This document shows, in pieces, positions 22,451-35,499 of a stretch of 64,000 nucleotides of DNA (positions are counted from its first letter, which is position 1; each line of letters begins with the position of its first letter). The notes beneath the pieces are model-generated. The model worked only from the letters and a program-made list of their open reading frames with translations, ran no database searches and was not told the origin of the DNA. The stretch is from Numida meleagris (Eukaryota; Chordata; Aves; Galliformes; Numididae): assembly GCF_002078875.1 (NCBI RefSeq), contig NC_034424.1:9085326-9149325 (forward strand), written 5' to 3'. A program made the translations under genes and the position numbers.

Positions 22451-25400
22451 TAGTTTTGCTCTGGGCTGGCTCACTCTACGCTCTGCATAGTAGTGATGTA
22501 TCACAAAGGCAATGAGCACACAGCATTAGATACTGCTGCATCTCCTGCATATTTAATGTACAAAAACTCGGTGGAACAGAATTTGTTCTCCACTGACAGA
22601 GATGTCACTTACAGCTTTTGTACGGAAAGAGAGGCAGAGTGGGAAGCATTGGTCTTTCAGGGGCAGCTGGGGACCCCACAGAGACTGATGCACAACTCAC
22701 CGAGAGGTCTCACTGAGCGCTACCTGCACACACACACCGATGTCCAAAAGAATCACCTCTTCTTCCTCCTCTTTTCCCTGCTAGCACGTTGCTCGCTGAA
22801 GCCCTGGTGCATCCTGGCTAACTTCTCTGCCTGCATCATTAGGCTGACTGATTCTCTTTCATCGAAACACTGTTCACCCCCAAATAAAAACCGACAGGCC
22901 TCTCTGCCAGGATTTGTTTTGGGCTGTGGCACGTGCCCGTGACGGGGCCAGTGGTTGCCAGCGGTTCTGCTCCACCGTTCTCTGGAGGAGCTCACCTGGT
23001 GAACTCGCTGAGGGCAGGAACACAGCAATCGCTGCTCTGTCAGTGGCTGCTTTTCTTTCCCCAAAGCACTTCAGGATACATAAATATGTCGCTTTGGCAA
23101 GCTGATAAATTCTGTGGGGATGAGAATTAAATTTAGCATCCACCAAAGCGGTAACTTCAAGGTAGTTAAATACACGGAGAAAAAGAGCTCATTTTTATGA
23201 TTGCACCCTTCAACTGAGCAACATTTCCTTTGTTCAAACTCATTAAGCTGTGTACAGGTACTGGTCTGGTCTCTGGCCTCCTAGTCCTGTGTATGGCAGA
23301 CACAAACCCGCCTACATTAACGATGCACATGTGGGCTGATCCCTGCCTATGGGCTGGGCACACGAGAGTATTTGCCCACCCCATGCAGAGAAGCAGGGCC
23401 CCATGCGGCCATCATGACCTGTGCTGGTGCAGCAGCAGCCACGGGGGCTGGGGCTGGGCACTGGCAGCATGGCTTCACCTCATCCCCAGGGCAGGAGCCC
23501 CGCTGAGCAGCCCCACTGTTTGCGGTCATGTCAGGAACAGCGTGGGACAGAGTGGGATGGGTAGCTCGAGCAGAAGCTTCTCAGAAATGTTTCCGACACA
23601 TGTTTGGCACGTGCAGAGCTTGCCATCTCCCCAGCACTCAGATGCTGTGGAGTTGAATGCCAGAGTGCACATCTGGAAGGAGGAGACTGCTGTCCTGCAG
23701 AGCACTAATAGGCTGCGGGGACTTTTCAGCTGTAAACTCTCCTCTTGCCATGTGCAGCAGCTGGCTGGGTTAGCTGTAGCATTAATATCGTAGCATTAAT
23801 ATTAACTTCAGCAAGGCTCGCACTGGAGATGATACACTCCAGCCCCAGGAGCCAAGTCTTTTGAACAGTGTTTGCAAGATACAGCCATGAGCACTCACTC
23901 CAGCATTTACTTTGAGACTCCTCGACTGTAGATATGCTGCTCATGCTGGCCCAGAGTGTGTGTTGATGGGGAAGGTGCCAGCTCTTGTCAGTCACAAGTG
24001 TTGTAATGAATTACCGGGGGCCTCACAGGGTGCAGCTGTGTGTGTCAGCCTTGAGAATGAGCACTGGAGCAAGATGCAAAAAATATGAGGACCTGCAAAG
24101 ACAAAGTATCAGAGAGAGAAGGAGCTTCCTTGGCACAGGAGCCTGTGGATTCTGCTCACCCTGAGCCCCTTGCTATGTTGAGCCCTGACAACAGCATTGC
24201 TACTGTGGGAAATACGAATGCAGAAACATCAATAACTGGTATAGAACGGACTAACTTAACACAGGACCCTGTGGCATTTCAAGCAGCAGGCCTCAGCAGA
24301 GAAAGGCAGTCAGCCAGGCTGCAGAGGGGATGGGAGCTGGTGGGATTTTGCATGGGTTTCCCTGGGGTCCGAAATTTGCTCTGCCATCCTGTCCTTGAGA
24401 GGAGCTGAAGGAGTCTGGTGCCAGTGAGAAGTGCCAGGCTGAGCCTGGAGCAGACACCGCGTCCTTACAGAATCCACGTGGGTAGCCTTAACAATTTGTT
24501 CCCTCTCTGTCAGGAAACGGAGTAGTTTTCATAAGGTACCGAAACTTTTTGCTTGAGGAGGACTTTGGTGAGGGCTGGAAACATCATGGAAAGTCTAATA
24601 AGAAAAGAAACACTGTAATGTTACAGTGAACTGGTGCGCTAATTGCCTTTCAACAGTTAATGCTTTTTCCCTGGCGTATCTTTGCTACTGTAATTTGTGC
24701 AGCAAAAATACATCATTTATTGCTGTACATCTAGCACAACTCTGAGCTGGCTGAGTGCTGTAGCTGTTGATTCATCAGCAGTACACTTGGGAGAGCTCTG
24801 GACTTATCTTTTGCCAGGGCAGCACGTCTTTTGGACTAACTCTGATCCAGGATTGTCTTGGAAAGGAAAAATAACTCAGCGTCTGCCCAGATCTGTGTTA
24901 TGCTGTGCATCCAGTCATTGTGTCCATGGGCTTCTCGGCTACTCAGTGCCCACTGCTTGGTGCACACGGAATAAACTCACCCCCAAAATCTGGGGCTGGA
25001 TTACTTCTTAGTAGAACATCAGACCATTTTCACTCTAAAACTCACGTGGCATTGAAATGAAAAGAAACAGAAGGTTTTGAAGATTATTAATGGAAGTACA
25101 AAAGTGTCTTTTTTTGTCCTGCAAAACATGGCACTAATTTTGAATTTTCACTGTTACACTGAGAGTTTCTCAAACAAACATCACAAGGCTGTTCCGCCAG
25201 AGCCGGGGGCAGCAGGCAGCTCCGCATGGCTCTCAGGATCCCTTACAGTTTTCCCTGTTTCCCCTTCGTCCTTTTTGGAGCGATCTTGAGCCGCTGCCAA
25301 GGAGGGGGTGTTACAGGCCGGCTGCTCCAAAATTTCTCCGTGTTCTGTTATAGCTGGGTTTAGGTATGGCTGTAAAAATATAGCTGCACTGTAATATAAT

Positions 25401-26721
25401 GAGAAACATGAGAGAACCAAAAGCGAAGCGGCCTCAGAACAATGCTGCCAGCAACAGCGAAATGAGCTCATCTGTGATTGAAGGGGCAGAAAGAAACCGT
25501 GTAAGTTCTGCAGTTTCAGTAATGCCTCCAGTATGAAGAAAGTTACACAGACAATGTATAAAAAGAAGGAATATTTGGCACCTCTTAAAAATAACGTGCT
25601 TTTGCGGGACCAGAATCATTGTATTTAAAAACTAATGGTTTATAATGCTAAAAGGAAGAATATCTTGGCTGCTTTACTGCATTCTCATGCATTCCCTGTT
25701 TGTTGACTATTTATGGCATCTCTCACCAGGATCTCTGCTCAGCTCGGGCCCAGGCGCGGTGTGCAGGCCCTGGCTGAGGAAGGGGCTTCATCGCGGGAGG
25801 GTGAGCCTCAGGGATGCCGTGGTTCCGCACCGCCCCTGGCCGTGCAGCAGGGCAGGGCCGGAGCCGGGAGCAGAGGCACCGTGCACCCCGGCAGCGCACC
25901 ATGGAGGAGGCCTTTCCCAGCAGGTGAGAGCATCTTCCCGTACCCAGTGACACGGTGCGCTCAGGGCTAACTGATTTCCAACTCTTTGCTCGCCACTGGC
26001 AAAATGCACACGGCAAACCTCCATTCGGATCCGTGTCCGAAGCTGCACTGCCTCTCCTCTGCTCCACTCTCACCACCGGATTCTCCGGGAACTGGAGAGG
26101 CTGAGGCAAATACCAGGTACAAATTACGACCAAAGAAGAAATGACTGTCATTGTAAAAATGTATTTATTAATGATCTTCACATAATTCTCTGGGAGTGAT
26201 ATTCTGCAAGACAGAATTGTAATGGATTTTCACCAAATGGGAATTTTTTCCTCCAGAACTATGTAGCATTAAAGGGAGTGAAGCAGCTGAATATATTTCC
26301 TCCAGTCAGGGAAATGACGGATCAGGGACAAGAGACAATACATTAGTAAACAATATAAAAAATGTACATTTTGTCATTTTGTATTCCTGAGTTATTCTAA
26401 ATCTGTGAATAAATCGAGAGCTTAAAGTCTCTGGAGCTGTTTTGAAGTCTCTTGCTTTCTATAAATATTGCATTTGCCTCAAGTAAGAATTTCTGACATG
26501 TATTAAAAAAATCTACATTAGTAAAGCTTATAAAATAGATATTTGGAATGCTGTTATTGTTATTTTTTATTCAAAATACAGTTTAATGCAACAATTGAGT
26601 TCTACTTCAAAGTGTCAAAATTATTTTTCATGCTTTTTCTTCGTGTTCTTTGAACTTTATGGTTGAAGCTCTCGTTTTCTGCTTTCCGATTTTGTCCCTG
26701 TTTGAAGCAGCCGTTCCCCCG

Positions 26722-26747
26722 CACAGATAACGCTCACAGATAACGCT
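26722..26747 (+). repeat. 13-base tandem duplication with GATA cores
   Basis: CACAGATAACGCT occurs twice in a row. Each copy contains AGATAA, a GATA-factor core, at the left edge of the CpG island. Confidence 0.9.
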
Positions 26748-28011
26748 CCGCTCCGCGGAGACGCGTGCCTCGGGGTGTCCCGGCGCTGCCCGTGCCCGGT
26801 GCGGGCAGAACAGACCCGCAGAGCCGAGGGAATAGCTTGCAGCTGCTCGCAGTGCTGGAATGGGGGACTTCGGGGGAGAATCAATGTCAAACGCGAGCAT
26901 GTGCTGGTACCCACGCTTCATCTAACCAAATGGTGCGAGGAGATCGCTTACTGTAACAAAGCAGCAAGTAATTGTTTGCAAAGGGAGAGTTCTGGAGCCT
27001 GAACGTATGTGAGAAAGCTGCTGCGTGTTTTGCTGTTTGTGACACGCTCCGTTTGACGCGTGCCGTCCGGCACAGGCTGTGCTGAAGCTGACGGTTGTCA
27101 CGCGCTTGCAACTTCCAGCCGGGCCGATGCCCGGAGCCTCGCAGGGCCGCGTTCCCGAGGTGCAGTGTTGAGAACCTCCTGGACGCAGCACGCACAGCTC
27201 TGCAGTCCCAGGGACGCGCAGCGCGCTCCGGAGCTCACAAGCAGCAGCCACGAACGGAGCGGGCGGGACGGGTCGCGGCCGGCCCCGCGGGGCTGCCCGC
27301 AGCGCTGACAGCGAGGAGCCCTGGGCGCGTTCCTCGTCAGCGGCGGGAACGCTCGGGCTCGCTTTTATGCTGACAACGAGCGGGCTCCGTGTCGGAGGGG
27401 ACTGCAGCTCCGTCATTAATTCCTTTCCAGAGCTTGTCTCTGTTGCGGGCTCTCCGGCCCGACCGACGAAGAATGCCGTCCCCGGCCCCGGCGCTGCCCC
27501 GGGGAGGGCCGTGCCCTCGTCCGCCCACGTGCGGGAGCCGCGCGGTCCCCTGCGGCCGGCACAGCCCCCGCCGTGGTGGTGGTGCCGGCGGGAGGGCCCC
27601 TCCAGCGCCGTGGCGGCCGTTCCCCGCGGCGGGGCCGGGTCGAGGCGGCCCAGAGCGGCAGCGCGCGCTGCGGGAGCCGCCCCGAGGGAGCGCCGCCTCC
27701 TGCTCAGGCAGCCACGTGCCGAGCGCGGCGCTTCGCGGGGCCGCGGGGCTCTCCTCGGGTGAGCCGCGCTCTCCGTGGGTGTCGGCTTCCACAGAGGGCG
27801 CGTTTCATCCTCAAACACGGGGGAAATCCCAGGACTCGCTTGAGCACCGCGGCCGAGGAGCCGCGCCCTGGCTGCCGCCGTGGCCTCGCGTGGACGTCCC
27901 CTCCCGGCCTCCCCCCGTGCAGGCGGAACCGCTGCCGCCGGTGCGTGCCCGCCAGGAGCCAACCCCGGAGCACGGCACCAGGCGAGGCGGCGCTGGGCCC
28001 GGAGCGCGTGC

Positions 28012-28060
28012 GGCTGCTGTATGCTGGCTGCTGGCTGCTGGTTGCTCGCTGCTCGCTGTC
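28012..28060 (+). repeat. Imperfect GGCTGCTG-type minisatellite
   Basis: Units such as GGCTGCTG, GGTTGCTC and GCTGCTCGCTG follow each other within the CpG island. On the minus strand this gives the repeated AASNQQPAASIQQP pattern in a spurious frame. Confidence 0.7.
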
Positions 28061-28352
28061 CTCGGCGCGTTCGCGGCACGTGCCCTGCAGCCGATGCGCG
28101 GCGCGGCCTCACCGCCCCGTGCTGAGCCCCGCGCGGCCGCGGAGTGCGAGGTGTCTGAGCGCCGTGGAGGTCGGGGGCTGCCCGTGAGACGAACAGCAGC
28201 GCCGAGAGGAGGCCGTGAGGCGACGGTAAGGCTTGGCTTTATTTCTGATAGCGTGGAGTTAAGGTTCTGTGAAAATCGTGTCAAAAGAGCGCTGTGAAAA
28301 CCTACGCAGGTGGCTGCTCTGCAGGTTGGCTCCGTAATGTGTAGAGCTGGGG

Positions 28353-28385
28353 CCTCCTCCTCCTCCTGCTGCTGCTGCTGCCGCC
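28353..28385 (+). repeat. CCT/GCTGCTG triplet repeat
   Basis: Eleven triplets in register: a run of CCT, then GCT/CTG units, then CCGCC, at the 3' side of the CpG island between the two splice-donor candidates. Triplet tracts of this type are often length-polymorphic. Confidence 0.9.
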
Positions 28386-31136
28386 CCGCAACGTGGTTGC
28401 TCCGCGGTGCTGCTGGAGCAGGAAGCGGCAGCACCGTGTGCAGGCGGTGAGGCCGCACGCGCAGATGAGCAGGGGTAAGTGGTGGGGAAACGACGGATCT
28501 CTGTGTCAAAGTGCCCGGGCAAAGACAACGTCACACATCTGCACGGGAGTTTTCTTTCACTCTTTCAAACGCTGACACACCTACAGTGGGGCACGCTCAG
28601 ACAGCAGGCCCAGCACGTGCCACGTGAGAGAAAGAACCGCAAAGTTGCTGCTCCCCTAAAATCCAGGGTGCAGGGCAGCCCGCGGGAGGCAGCTTGAGAA
28701 GCACTCCAGCGTGCTGGGTATCCACTGATTTTCTGACTCTTTGGCACAACAAATCTGCACCGGTTAGGCGCGGAGATGCACTCTCCACACATTTATGTCA
28801 ACTGCATCATTATAGTCCTCTTAGTTTTTATCCACTGCCCACTTCAGTTAGTGACAAAGGATTTCGGTGCTGGCCATGCAAATTAAAGCAAGAGCTGCTA
28901 TTGTTTTCCCAGATACCTGACAGCTCCTCTTATTCAACCTAACGCAGACTGAATTTGAAAACAGAGGAGCCGGGGCTGGGTATTCCTGGCAGAATGATAG
29001 CTGACAGGCCCCTCGCAGGCTCCAGAATCAGCGTCATGTCTGACACGGAGGAACGTGTGTTGGCAGCCTTGCTTGAGCCGTGTTTCCAGAGCCGTAAAGA
29101 AACGGGAGCTCTTCCAGGGGATGACAGAAAAGCTGCTGTTTGAGAGGGGAGCCAGAGGCCATGTCATTGTCATTCTTCTCTGTGTGGCAGTCTGCACGGA
29201 CTCCTTGGAAGAGCACCTGAGAGCATATATGGGACAGGAGGCGTAATAAACGTTAAAGTGATGGCCCAGTACTAGCAAGCAAACGTGTTAATGAACACTT
29301 ATGGCAGCAGTGGATCTTACGCCTAGCACGGACTTGTTGCTGTTCTACTGGGGGCAGGGCAGCGCTGCTGGGGCACAGTGTGCACAGTGTAACACCACAG
29401 CCAGCAGGGGAAGATAGCTGATTTATTTGTTCCTTGGGAATCTGGCTGTGGTGAGTACTGGTGGTTCTTCGTGAGGTGCCTGCTGTCCTGAGTGTACTGT
29501 GAGTGCATGTAGAGTGCACCCTGCCAGTGGTACTGTGGCAGATTGAAAGATCCTGCTTAGTACCAGTGATTCGCAAAGCTTTGCTTTGCTCAAGATGCAT
29601 CTGAAAAGCTTCCCAGATTAAACATCTGTGCCTTTAACGCTGAAGCAGTCATGCAAATTGAAGGCCAAAAAGAATGGAAAACAGATTTAATCTAGGCTGT
29701 TCTTTGGGGCAAGGATCAACTGGTGAGCTGCACCAGCCTAGAACAATTCTTAGAGCAGTTGCAGGAGATGTTGGTGCCAACAAATTGGAAGTGTGACCAG
29801 CATCCCGGAAAAAGCAGTGATTTCTTACAAATCTGTGTGTTGTGCCATCCCTGGATGGCAGGTGAATTGGAGGGTGCTCTCCTGCTCCAATTGTTGGAGG
29901 AGATGGTTCAGTATATATACCCAGAGTGAGAATAAGACACAAATGCAGTCAAATGTTGTCCAACCAGTTTATTGCCAATTCTAAGCCATTAAGGAACGTG
30001 GGGAAGATGGGAAAATTAGTGATAGTAAAGAGAGGAATTCTAGCGAGCGGGTTATGGTAAGCATTAACCGCAAAAGCTTGCCAAGCAGGTTATGTCCTGG
30101 ATGGGTGCTGCTGAACGAACTTTGAGGCAAGAATTGTTTGCCTGCAGCTTCTCACAGTTGCCCAGCTGTGTTTCCAGTGACAGTGCTTGCTGTTTACCTC
30201 TTTATCACCTCCTGTGCAAGCTGGAAAATGTCACATAACTTCTAAATACTGTTGATCTGGCTCCACGTCTTCTGAGAAACTGTAGGTGCATTTCTCTTCC
30301 ATTAAGCGTGCTTCCTCTGTCCTTGTGTGAGAAGGGGGAGATGAGGATACCTTGCCTGCCCTGTGGGATGCAAACCACTTCTCAGCTATGGGTTTTCTAC
30401 AGCACCTTCTGCAATGGGAAGTGGTCTGGGGCACCCTGACACAAAGAAGAACTTCCCATGGAAAGGACCTGCAAAATGTGAGAGGGAGGAAGCAGTCATA
30501 TAAGGACTAAGGTGAATTGCTTTTGACACGTGTCTGGGAAATCCCTGCCGTTCTGTTACGGTTAATGTGTGATGAAAGAAGGGGAGCTATCTGTTGATTG
30601 TTTTGCCAGTTTTGTTGTGATACAGTCTATATGTAAAGAGGCAAATCTATACTCGTGGTCCTTTGTAGACCCTTTGGGATCTGGCTGAAGCCCTTGACAC
30701 AGTCTCTTCCAGGCAGTCGGGTGCCAGGGTCTGCTCACTGCTGTTCCAGGTGGCTGCTGGTGGGATGGGAGGTACCCTCAGCACTCTCACAGGTGACTGC
30801 CAAACTGCAGGTGTCACCTCTGGGCTGATTTCTCGGTCACAGAGCACTGCATCTGCTCATGCACTTCTTTCTCCCACTGTAAGTCATAAGCTCCAGAAGA
30901 CTTTCCAGGACTAGACCTAAATAAGAAAAAGTGCCAGTGCTTCTTTTGTCTTTATAGCAGCTACAATGCAGGAGTGTGGGCCTCGTCTGAGCCTTGCTTC
31001 TTAGGCAGGTGGGACCAGAAATGTTCCTTACTCTTCTCTGTCCAGGCTTTTGACACAGACCAACCTGCCCTGTATTAACTTTTGCATTTCTCATCAAGAT
31101 GCAACATACTTTAAATAGCATCTGCATGACTGGCTC

Positions 31137-31149
31137 TTTTTTTTTTTTT
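31137..31149 (+). repeat. Poly-T tract
   Basis: A run of 13 T bases. No retrotransposon body was recognised on either side. Confidence 0.85.
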
Positions 31150-34061
31150 CCTATGGAGGCTGATATACAAAGTACCTCAAGTGGCAGCTGTCACCAGTGA
31201 GGTGGCATTTTTCTTCACTGAGGCTGACAGCAGCTGTCCAGGAGAAGTATGAATGGAATGAGAATGACATCATGTTTATTCAGGAATGACATTCCCAGCC
31301 ATGGATCAGTGTCAGCAATATTTTGATAAGTTTTAGAATGAGAAAACATTTCTTGAAATGTTCCCTGATTTATCCTTTGTAAAATACACAACACAAAAAA
31401 TAATTGAAGAGATTGCAGCAGGACAAAGCAGGGCTTGCCTAGCATATGTTTCAACACACACTTTTATCGGTACTGGAGACAGTCTGTTGGCACTGGGGCT
31501 CAGAGCATCTTTAACTCTTGCGAGCCCAGTGGGTTTTCTGAGCCTGCTTTTCCCTGTGCTCCTCCTTGCCCTGGACCCATTTGTAACTGGACATGGTGGG
31601 TTTCCCAGCTGTCAGCTACAGCAGGTAGCCCTAAAAGCAGTCAGCCAGCCAGAGCAGAGCACATCTGGCCTGGAGTTTAGGATGAGCTTTTAGAATGCAG
31701 AGACAGAAACAGGAATGACTGCTTGGTTCCTTACAGTGCAGCCAGCGGGACAGGTTTCTTAAATATATGTGGATGGATCAGACCAGTGTGTAGTGTGATG
31801 AGTGATGAGGGTGCTGTGAGAACTGGTTCATCCTGAAGCCTAATGAAAAGTTTCAGGGAACTAAGTGCACAGCTTGGTGGATTTGAACACGTGAGTCCCA
31901 CAGGCCTGGAGATCTGTTTGACTTCATTGTATTATTTCTTGTGAACTCTCTCACCACGATGGTACAACTTGCCTATCCTACTGCCGTGGTCATGCTTTCC
32001 CATCATCCAGTGCCTGTTTTTAATTCCTGGGCTGTTTAATTCCCTCCTTGCCAGTATGCACATGGTCAGCGCTGTCCGCTCCTCCTCCCCCAGTCACCCC
32101 AGCCGCTCTCTCAGTGGTTTGAGCAGTGCTTGAACATGGCAGGAGCGGCTCCCCATCAGGTGGGTGCCAGGAGGAGCCTGGGTCCGCACCGCAGCGGGAG
32201 CTGCTGCCGGCTTAGTTGTGGCTCTGTGGCAGTGGCTGTGCTGGGCGCTGGCGGCGTTGGCGGGCTGCAGAACTGGTCCTGGGGCAGCGGCCTTTGGAGG
32301 CACTGGCTTCCTGTCAGTCAGGTGCTGCTGTGCGTGCTGATGGGTCACAGTCTGAATTTTCCTTCTGTCTGTGACATTTGAAGACTTGTGTGCATCTGTC
32401 TAGCGGGGCACAAAGCAGAGGGACGTGTGAGGTGACCTCACTGCAATGAGTGCTGCGGTGCAGAGGGAGAGGAGCGAGCCTGGCCAGCACCACAGCCCGG
32501 TGTGCAGGCTGGGTTAACTTCATAGCTCGTTTTGTATTTGTTCAGTTGTGATCTCCTGTTCATTCTCCCTCCTGCCTTCAGCCTTGGCTCTCTCATGGTA
32601 TCACATTCAGCTGAGTTATATTTAATTTGAGTTCAACAGAAGGGCTTATTTAAATATAAACTGTGTGAGTGACAGCGCATGGCTCGGTGCGTGCAGAGAT
32701 GCTGCATGCCAGAGGCTGATGCTGGGGCAGAAGGCCATGGAGATGCCCCAATGCCCTGCCCTGCCCTACCCGCAGCCCTCAGGCTGGGCAGGTCGGTCTG
32801 AGGTCTGCATGGTGCAGGGGAGCTGTGCCAGCTGCCTCCCTTTGCGTCCTGATTCTTCGTGGGACACTGGTTGCTGCGATTGGGCTAGGAAGCAAGCAGG
32901 AGCTAGCAGCCCCGTGTCCCTGAACATGGGGACAGATGAACTCTGCTGTAATCTAAAAGAAGTCTTGGTGGTGTAGTTTGGTTCCTAGGTATCTCCAAAA
33001 CCATCCTCCCCAGGAAGGGATAAAGATATTTTTTTGTTTATCTACACAGCTATAACCTTAGAAATTCACAGTGGAAGTGTCCATATCCCCAGCTAATGCC
33101 TCCTTGTAGGTCTGTACTGACCAGTGTGGCCCCAGGAGCGGTGCTGCCTGGCCATCAGCCGGCCTCTTCCAGCCAGGCCGCGCCGTGTCTGCAGGCCTGC
33201 CACCGCAGCACAGCTCGTGCCGGGGTTGGCAAAGAGTGAAGGTGAAGGCTAAAAGCTGCGGCTTTGTGGTCGCCGAGTCAGGGCTGTGATCACTGCGCGA
33301 GGATGTGCTCCTCCAAATGGCGAACGTCTCACATTAGATACAGAGGAAGCAACTGCTTCATCTGTGTGAGCTGTCCGACCCTGGGAAACATTACTTGGTT
33401 GATTGCTTTACAACCACATACTAAACATTCTAAACAATTTATGCATTTAAACTGTGTGTTTCTCTCTCTCAGAACTTGCTACTCTGCAGTGTTCCACAGA
33501 TCTTGTTTATAACACGTTCATCTAAAATTATCTCAGTGCACACAGCACCCTCCTATAGAACAGATGCTATGTAACCTGCAGTTCTGTTTTGATCTCGAAT
33601 CAACGTGTTTAAGCTACTTGTGTGAATTATAAATTGAAACTAAACTAAGAAAATGAAATTGTTGTGTTTTTTTTTTTCCACGATGCTTCCGCAGTTCAAT
33701 AGTTCTATTCATTTTAGAGTGCCTTTCTGGTGTGACACTTGCAGTTTGCTATTTCAGGTTTAACTATTTTTGTATTTAAGGAGTTTCTGGGTTATCTTAA
33801 AATAATCTCTAAAAATTAACCTTTCCCAGCTACATTACTGAACTTTTCCTGAGTGTCTTCTGGATTTGTTTTTGCATCGCTTCTGAATTTAGATGAGATT
33901 TATATACAAGAGACATTTTCCTTTGTAATTAGCCTACTTGTGTGTCTTCGCGCATCTTGAAAGGATGGCTAAGTATCTCTGGAGATTTTCACTTTGCATC
34001 CTGGGGCTGTTTCATATCTAAATCACTGGTTATCATCCTCAGATAATTATTCCTATTTATT

Positions 34062-34190
34062 TACTATTTATATTACAGTAATTCCTAAAGGAATCTCCCA
34101 GGTTGGGGCCCAGAGTGCTAGATGCTGTAGGTACATGAATAAGATGCACAGCTGCAAATACCCCCACGTTGCTCTAAGACTAAGGCTACG
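34062..34190 (+). repeat. Old amniote interspersed repeat fragment
   Basis: TATTACAGTAATTCCTAAAG is followed by GGTTGGGGCCCAGAGTGCTA, GATGCTGTAGGTACATGAAT and AAGATGCACAGC. This parallels a repeat common in reptile genomes in which a TAGTA..CCTAGGAG start leads to GGGCCCCATTGTGCTAGG and CGCTGTACAAACAC. The order and spacing agree, with many substitutions. I do not recall its class with certainty. Confidence 0.5.
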
Positions 34191-35499
34191 TTTTGCAGCA
34201 CCAGCAGGACTCTGGCAGTGCTCTCATAACCCCTCTAAGCAGAGGAGGCCAAGGGTGGATGCAGGCTGGAACCCTGCATCTTTTTGCTTCTAGAAGGAGA
34301 TTCAGATTTCACATTCCGGTCAAAGCGGGCTTTGGGGGATTTTACTTCTGCTGTGTGATGGAAAATGGGCTTCACAATCTGGAGCTGCCTGGTTTGGTCC
34401 TGTACACATTCCTGGCTTTGCAGACCTACCAAGATGCAGTTTTATCCTCTTCAGGAACCCTGCAAAAGCCCTCTGTTTTGGCACTGGACCTTCATTTCTG
34501 AAGTCTGAAAATATTTCAGCTTCTTAAGTTCTTGTGTTGTGGTAAGATGGAGAGAAACTGATTTCCCTTCTCAGAGCCTCCTGACTCAGAATGGAGCTGG
34601 TGCCTTTTTCACTGCCCCTCAAAAAATCTTCTGGTCAAAAATGTTTCTTTCTAAGAATACTTCACATATCATTGTAAGAATGAAAAGCTGAAGCCAGGAT
34701 TGCTTCAGAACAGAAGCGTCAGATCCACTTTCAGCATCTTGCTGTAGGAAAGCTAGGAGTCACAAAAGCCAGTGGCAGCGGTAAAGAAACTTCGGACTGA
34801 GATTCCCCCAGGCTTGAAGTACTGCAAGTTACTTGTCTCGTTAGGGCCCTGTTGGGGCCCCCTGTTCTTCTCAGCCTGATGCTTCCTTCTTGTGGTTTGT
34901 GAGCATCGTGTCTCCAGCCTCCTCACCCCTCTTGCTGCTCAGGACCGGGCACTGGAAGGGACTTGTGTGTGCAGCTCAGTGGGAACAGACTGGTGCAGAA
35001 GGCGAGTTAGAAGGAGAGGGAACACCTGCAATCCGTGGGAGAACTACAGAAGGAAGTAACGATGTTGTGGCCAGAACTGCCAGCAAGGTGGAACAACCCA
35101 AGAACAAGGAGGCACCGAGCAGGAGCCCGCTGCCGGCGCAGCGCGAACAGATGGTGCCAACAGGCAGAAAGGCGGAGGTGTCAGCTCTGCCAGGGCTCCC
35201 TGAATCCATGAGCGGCAGGGACACAGCCAGCTGTGGGGCCATCGTCCCTCCCCGGGGTGCACAGCTCTGCCCCAGCACGCCGCGGCCCAGCCAGCCCCGA
35301 GCTGCAGGCAGGAGGGGAGGCAGGCGAGGGCCTTCGCCGTGCTGCAGTGTGCTCATCTGCAGCTCTGCCCTGAGGATGGAGGCGGAGGGGCTTGGTGGAC
35401 AGAAGCGTGGCCACGGCAGCGGTGCTGAAAGGCTGGACAGAAAGCTGCTTCTGCATCAGCACACACAACTCTAGAGTGGCTGTGCCTGGCTGAGCGGGA

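Larger units (their letters stand above)
17771..26699. other. Noncoding interval with scattered candidate regulatory blocks
   Basis: The interval alternates GC-rich patches (17.8-18.1, 23.4-23.6, 25.7-26.1 kb) with AT-rich blocks (20.9-21.0, 22.0-22.45, 26.15-26.65 kb). The longer frames, such as 23230-23793 (+) and 25723-26181 (-), have no recognised similarity and no flanking splice signals that convince me. No transposon was recognised. Confidence 0.6.
26700..28480. promoter_or_regulatory. CpG island, candidate promoter of an unidentified transcript
   Basis: This is the most GC- and CpG-dense segment of the window, with a NotI-type GCGGCCGC at about 28133 and many CGCG/GCGC words; the core is about 27.2-28.2 kb. 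Two good + strand splice-donor matches lie at its 3' edge: GACG|GTAAGG (GT at 28226) and AGGG|GTAAGT (GT at 28475). The long overlapping frames in several phases on both strands (up to 396 codons) reflect a lack of stop codons in GC-rich DNA and show no recognisable domains. A promoter of a noncoding RNA, or an untranslated first exon of a distant gene, is the best reading. It could also be a CpG island bound by Polycomb within the LHX2 domain. Confidence 0.7.

Noticed and set aside
23230..23793. 187-codon + strand frame
   Set aside because: No recognisable domain and no convincing splice signals; composition matches the surrounding GC-rich patch.
26922..28297. Long open frames on both strands across the CpG island (396, 302, 232 and 204 codons)
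   Set aside because: Several phases on both strands are open at once because GC-rich DNA lacks stop codons. The residues are Ala/Arg/Pro/Gly-rich with no domain.
34890..35474. 194-codon + strand frame
   Set aside because: It lies in a GC-rich patch, has no recognised similarity, and competing frames are open on the opposite strand.
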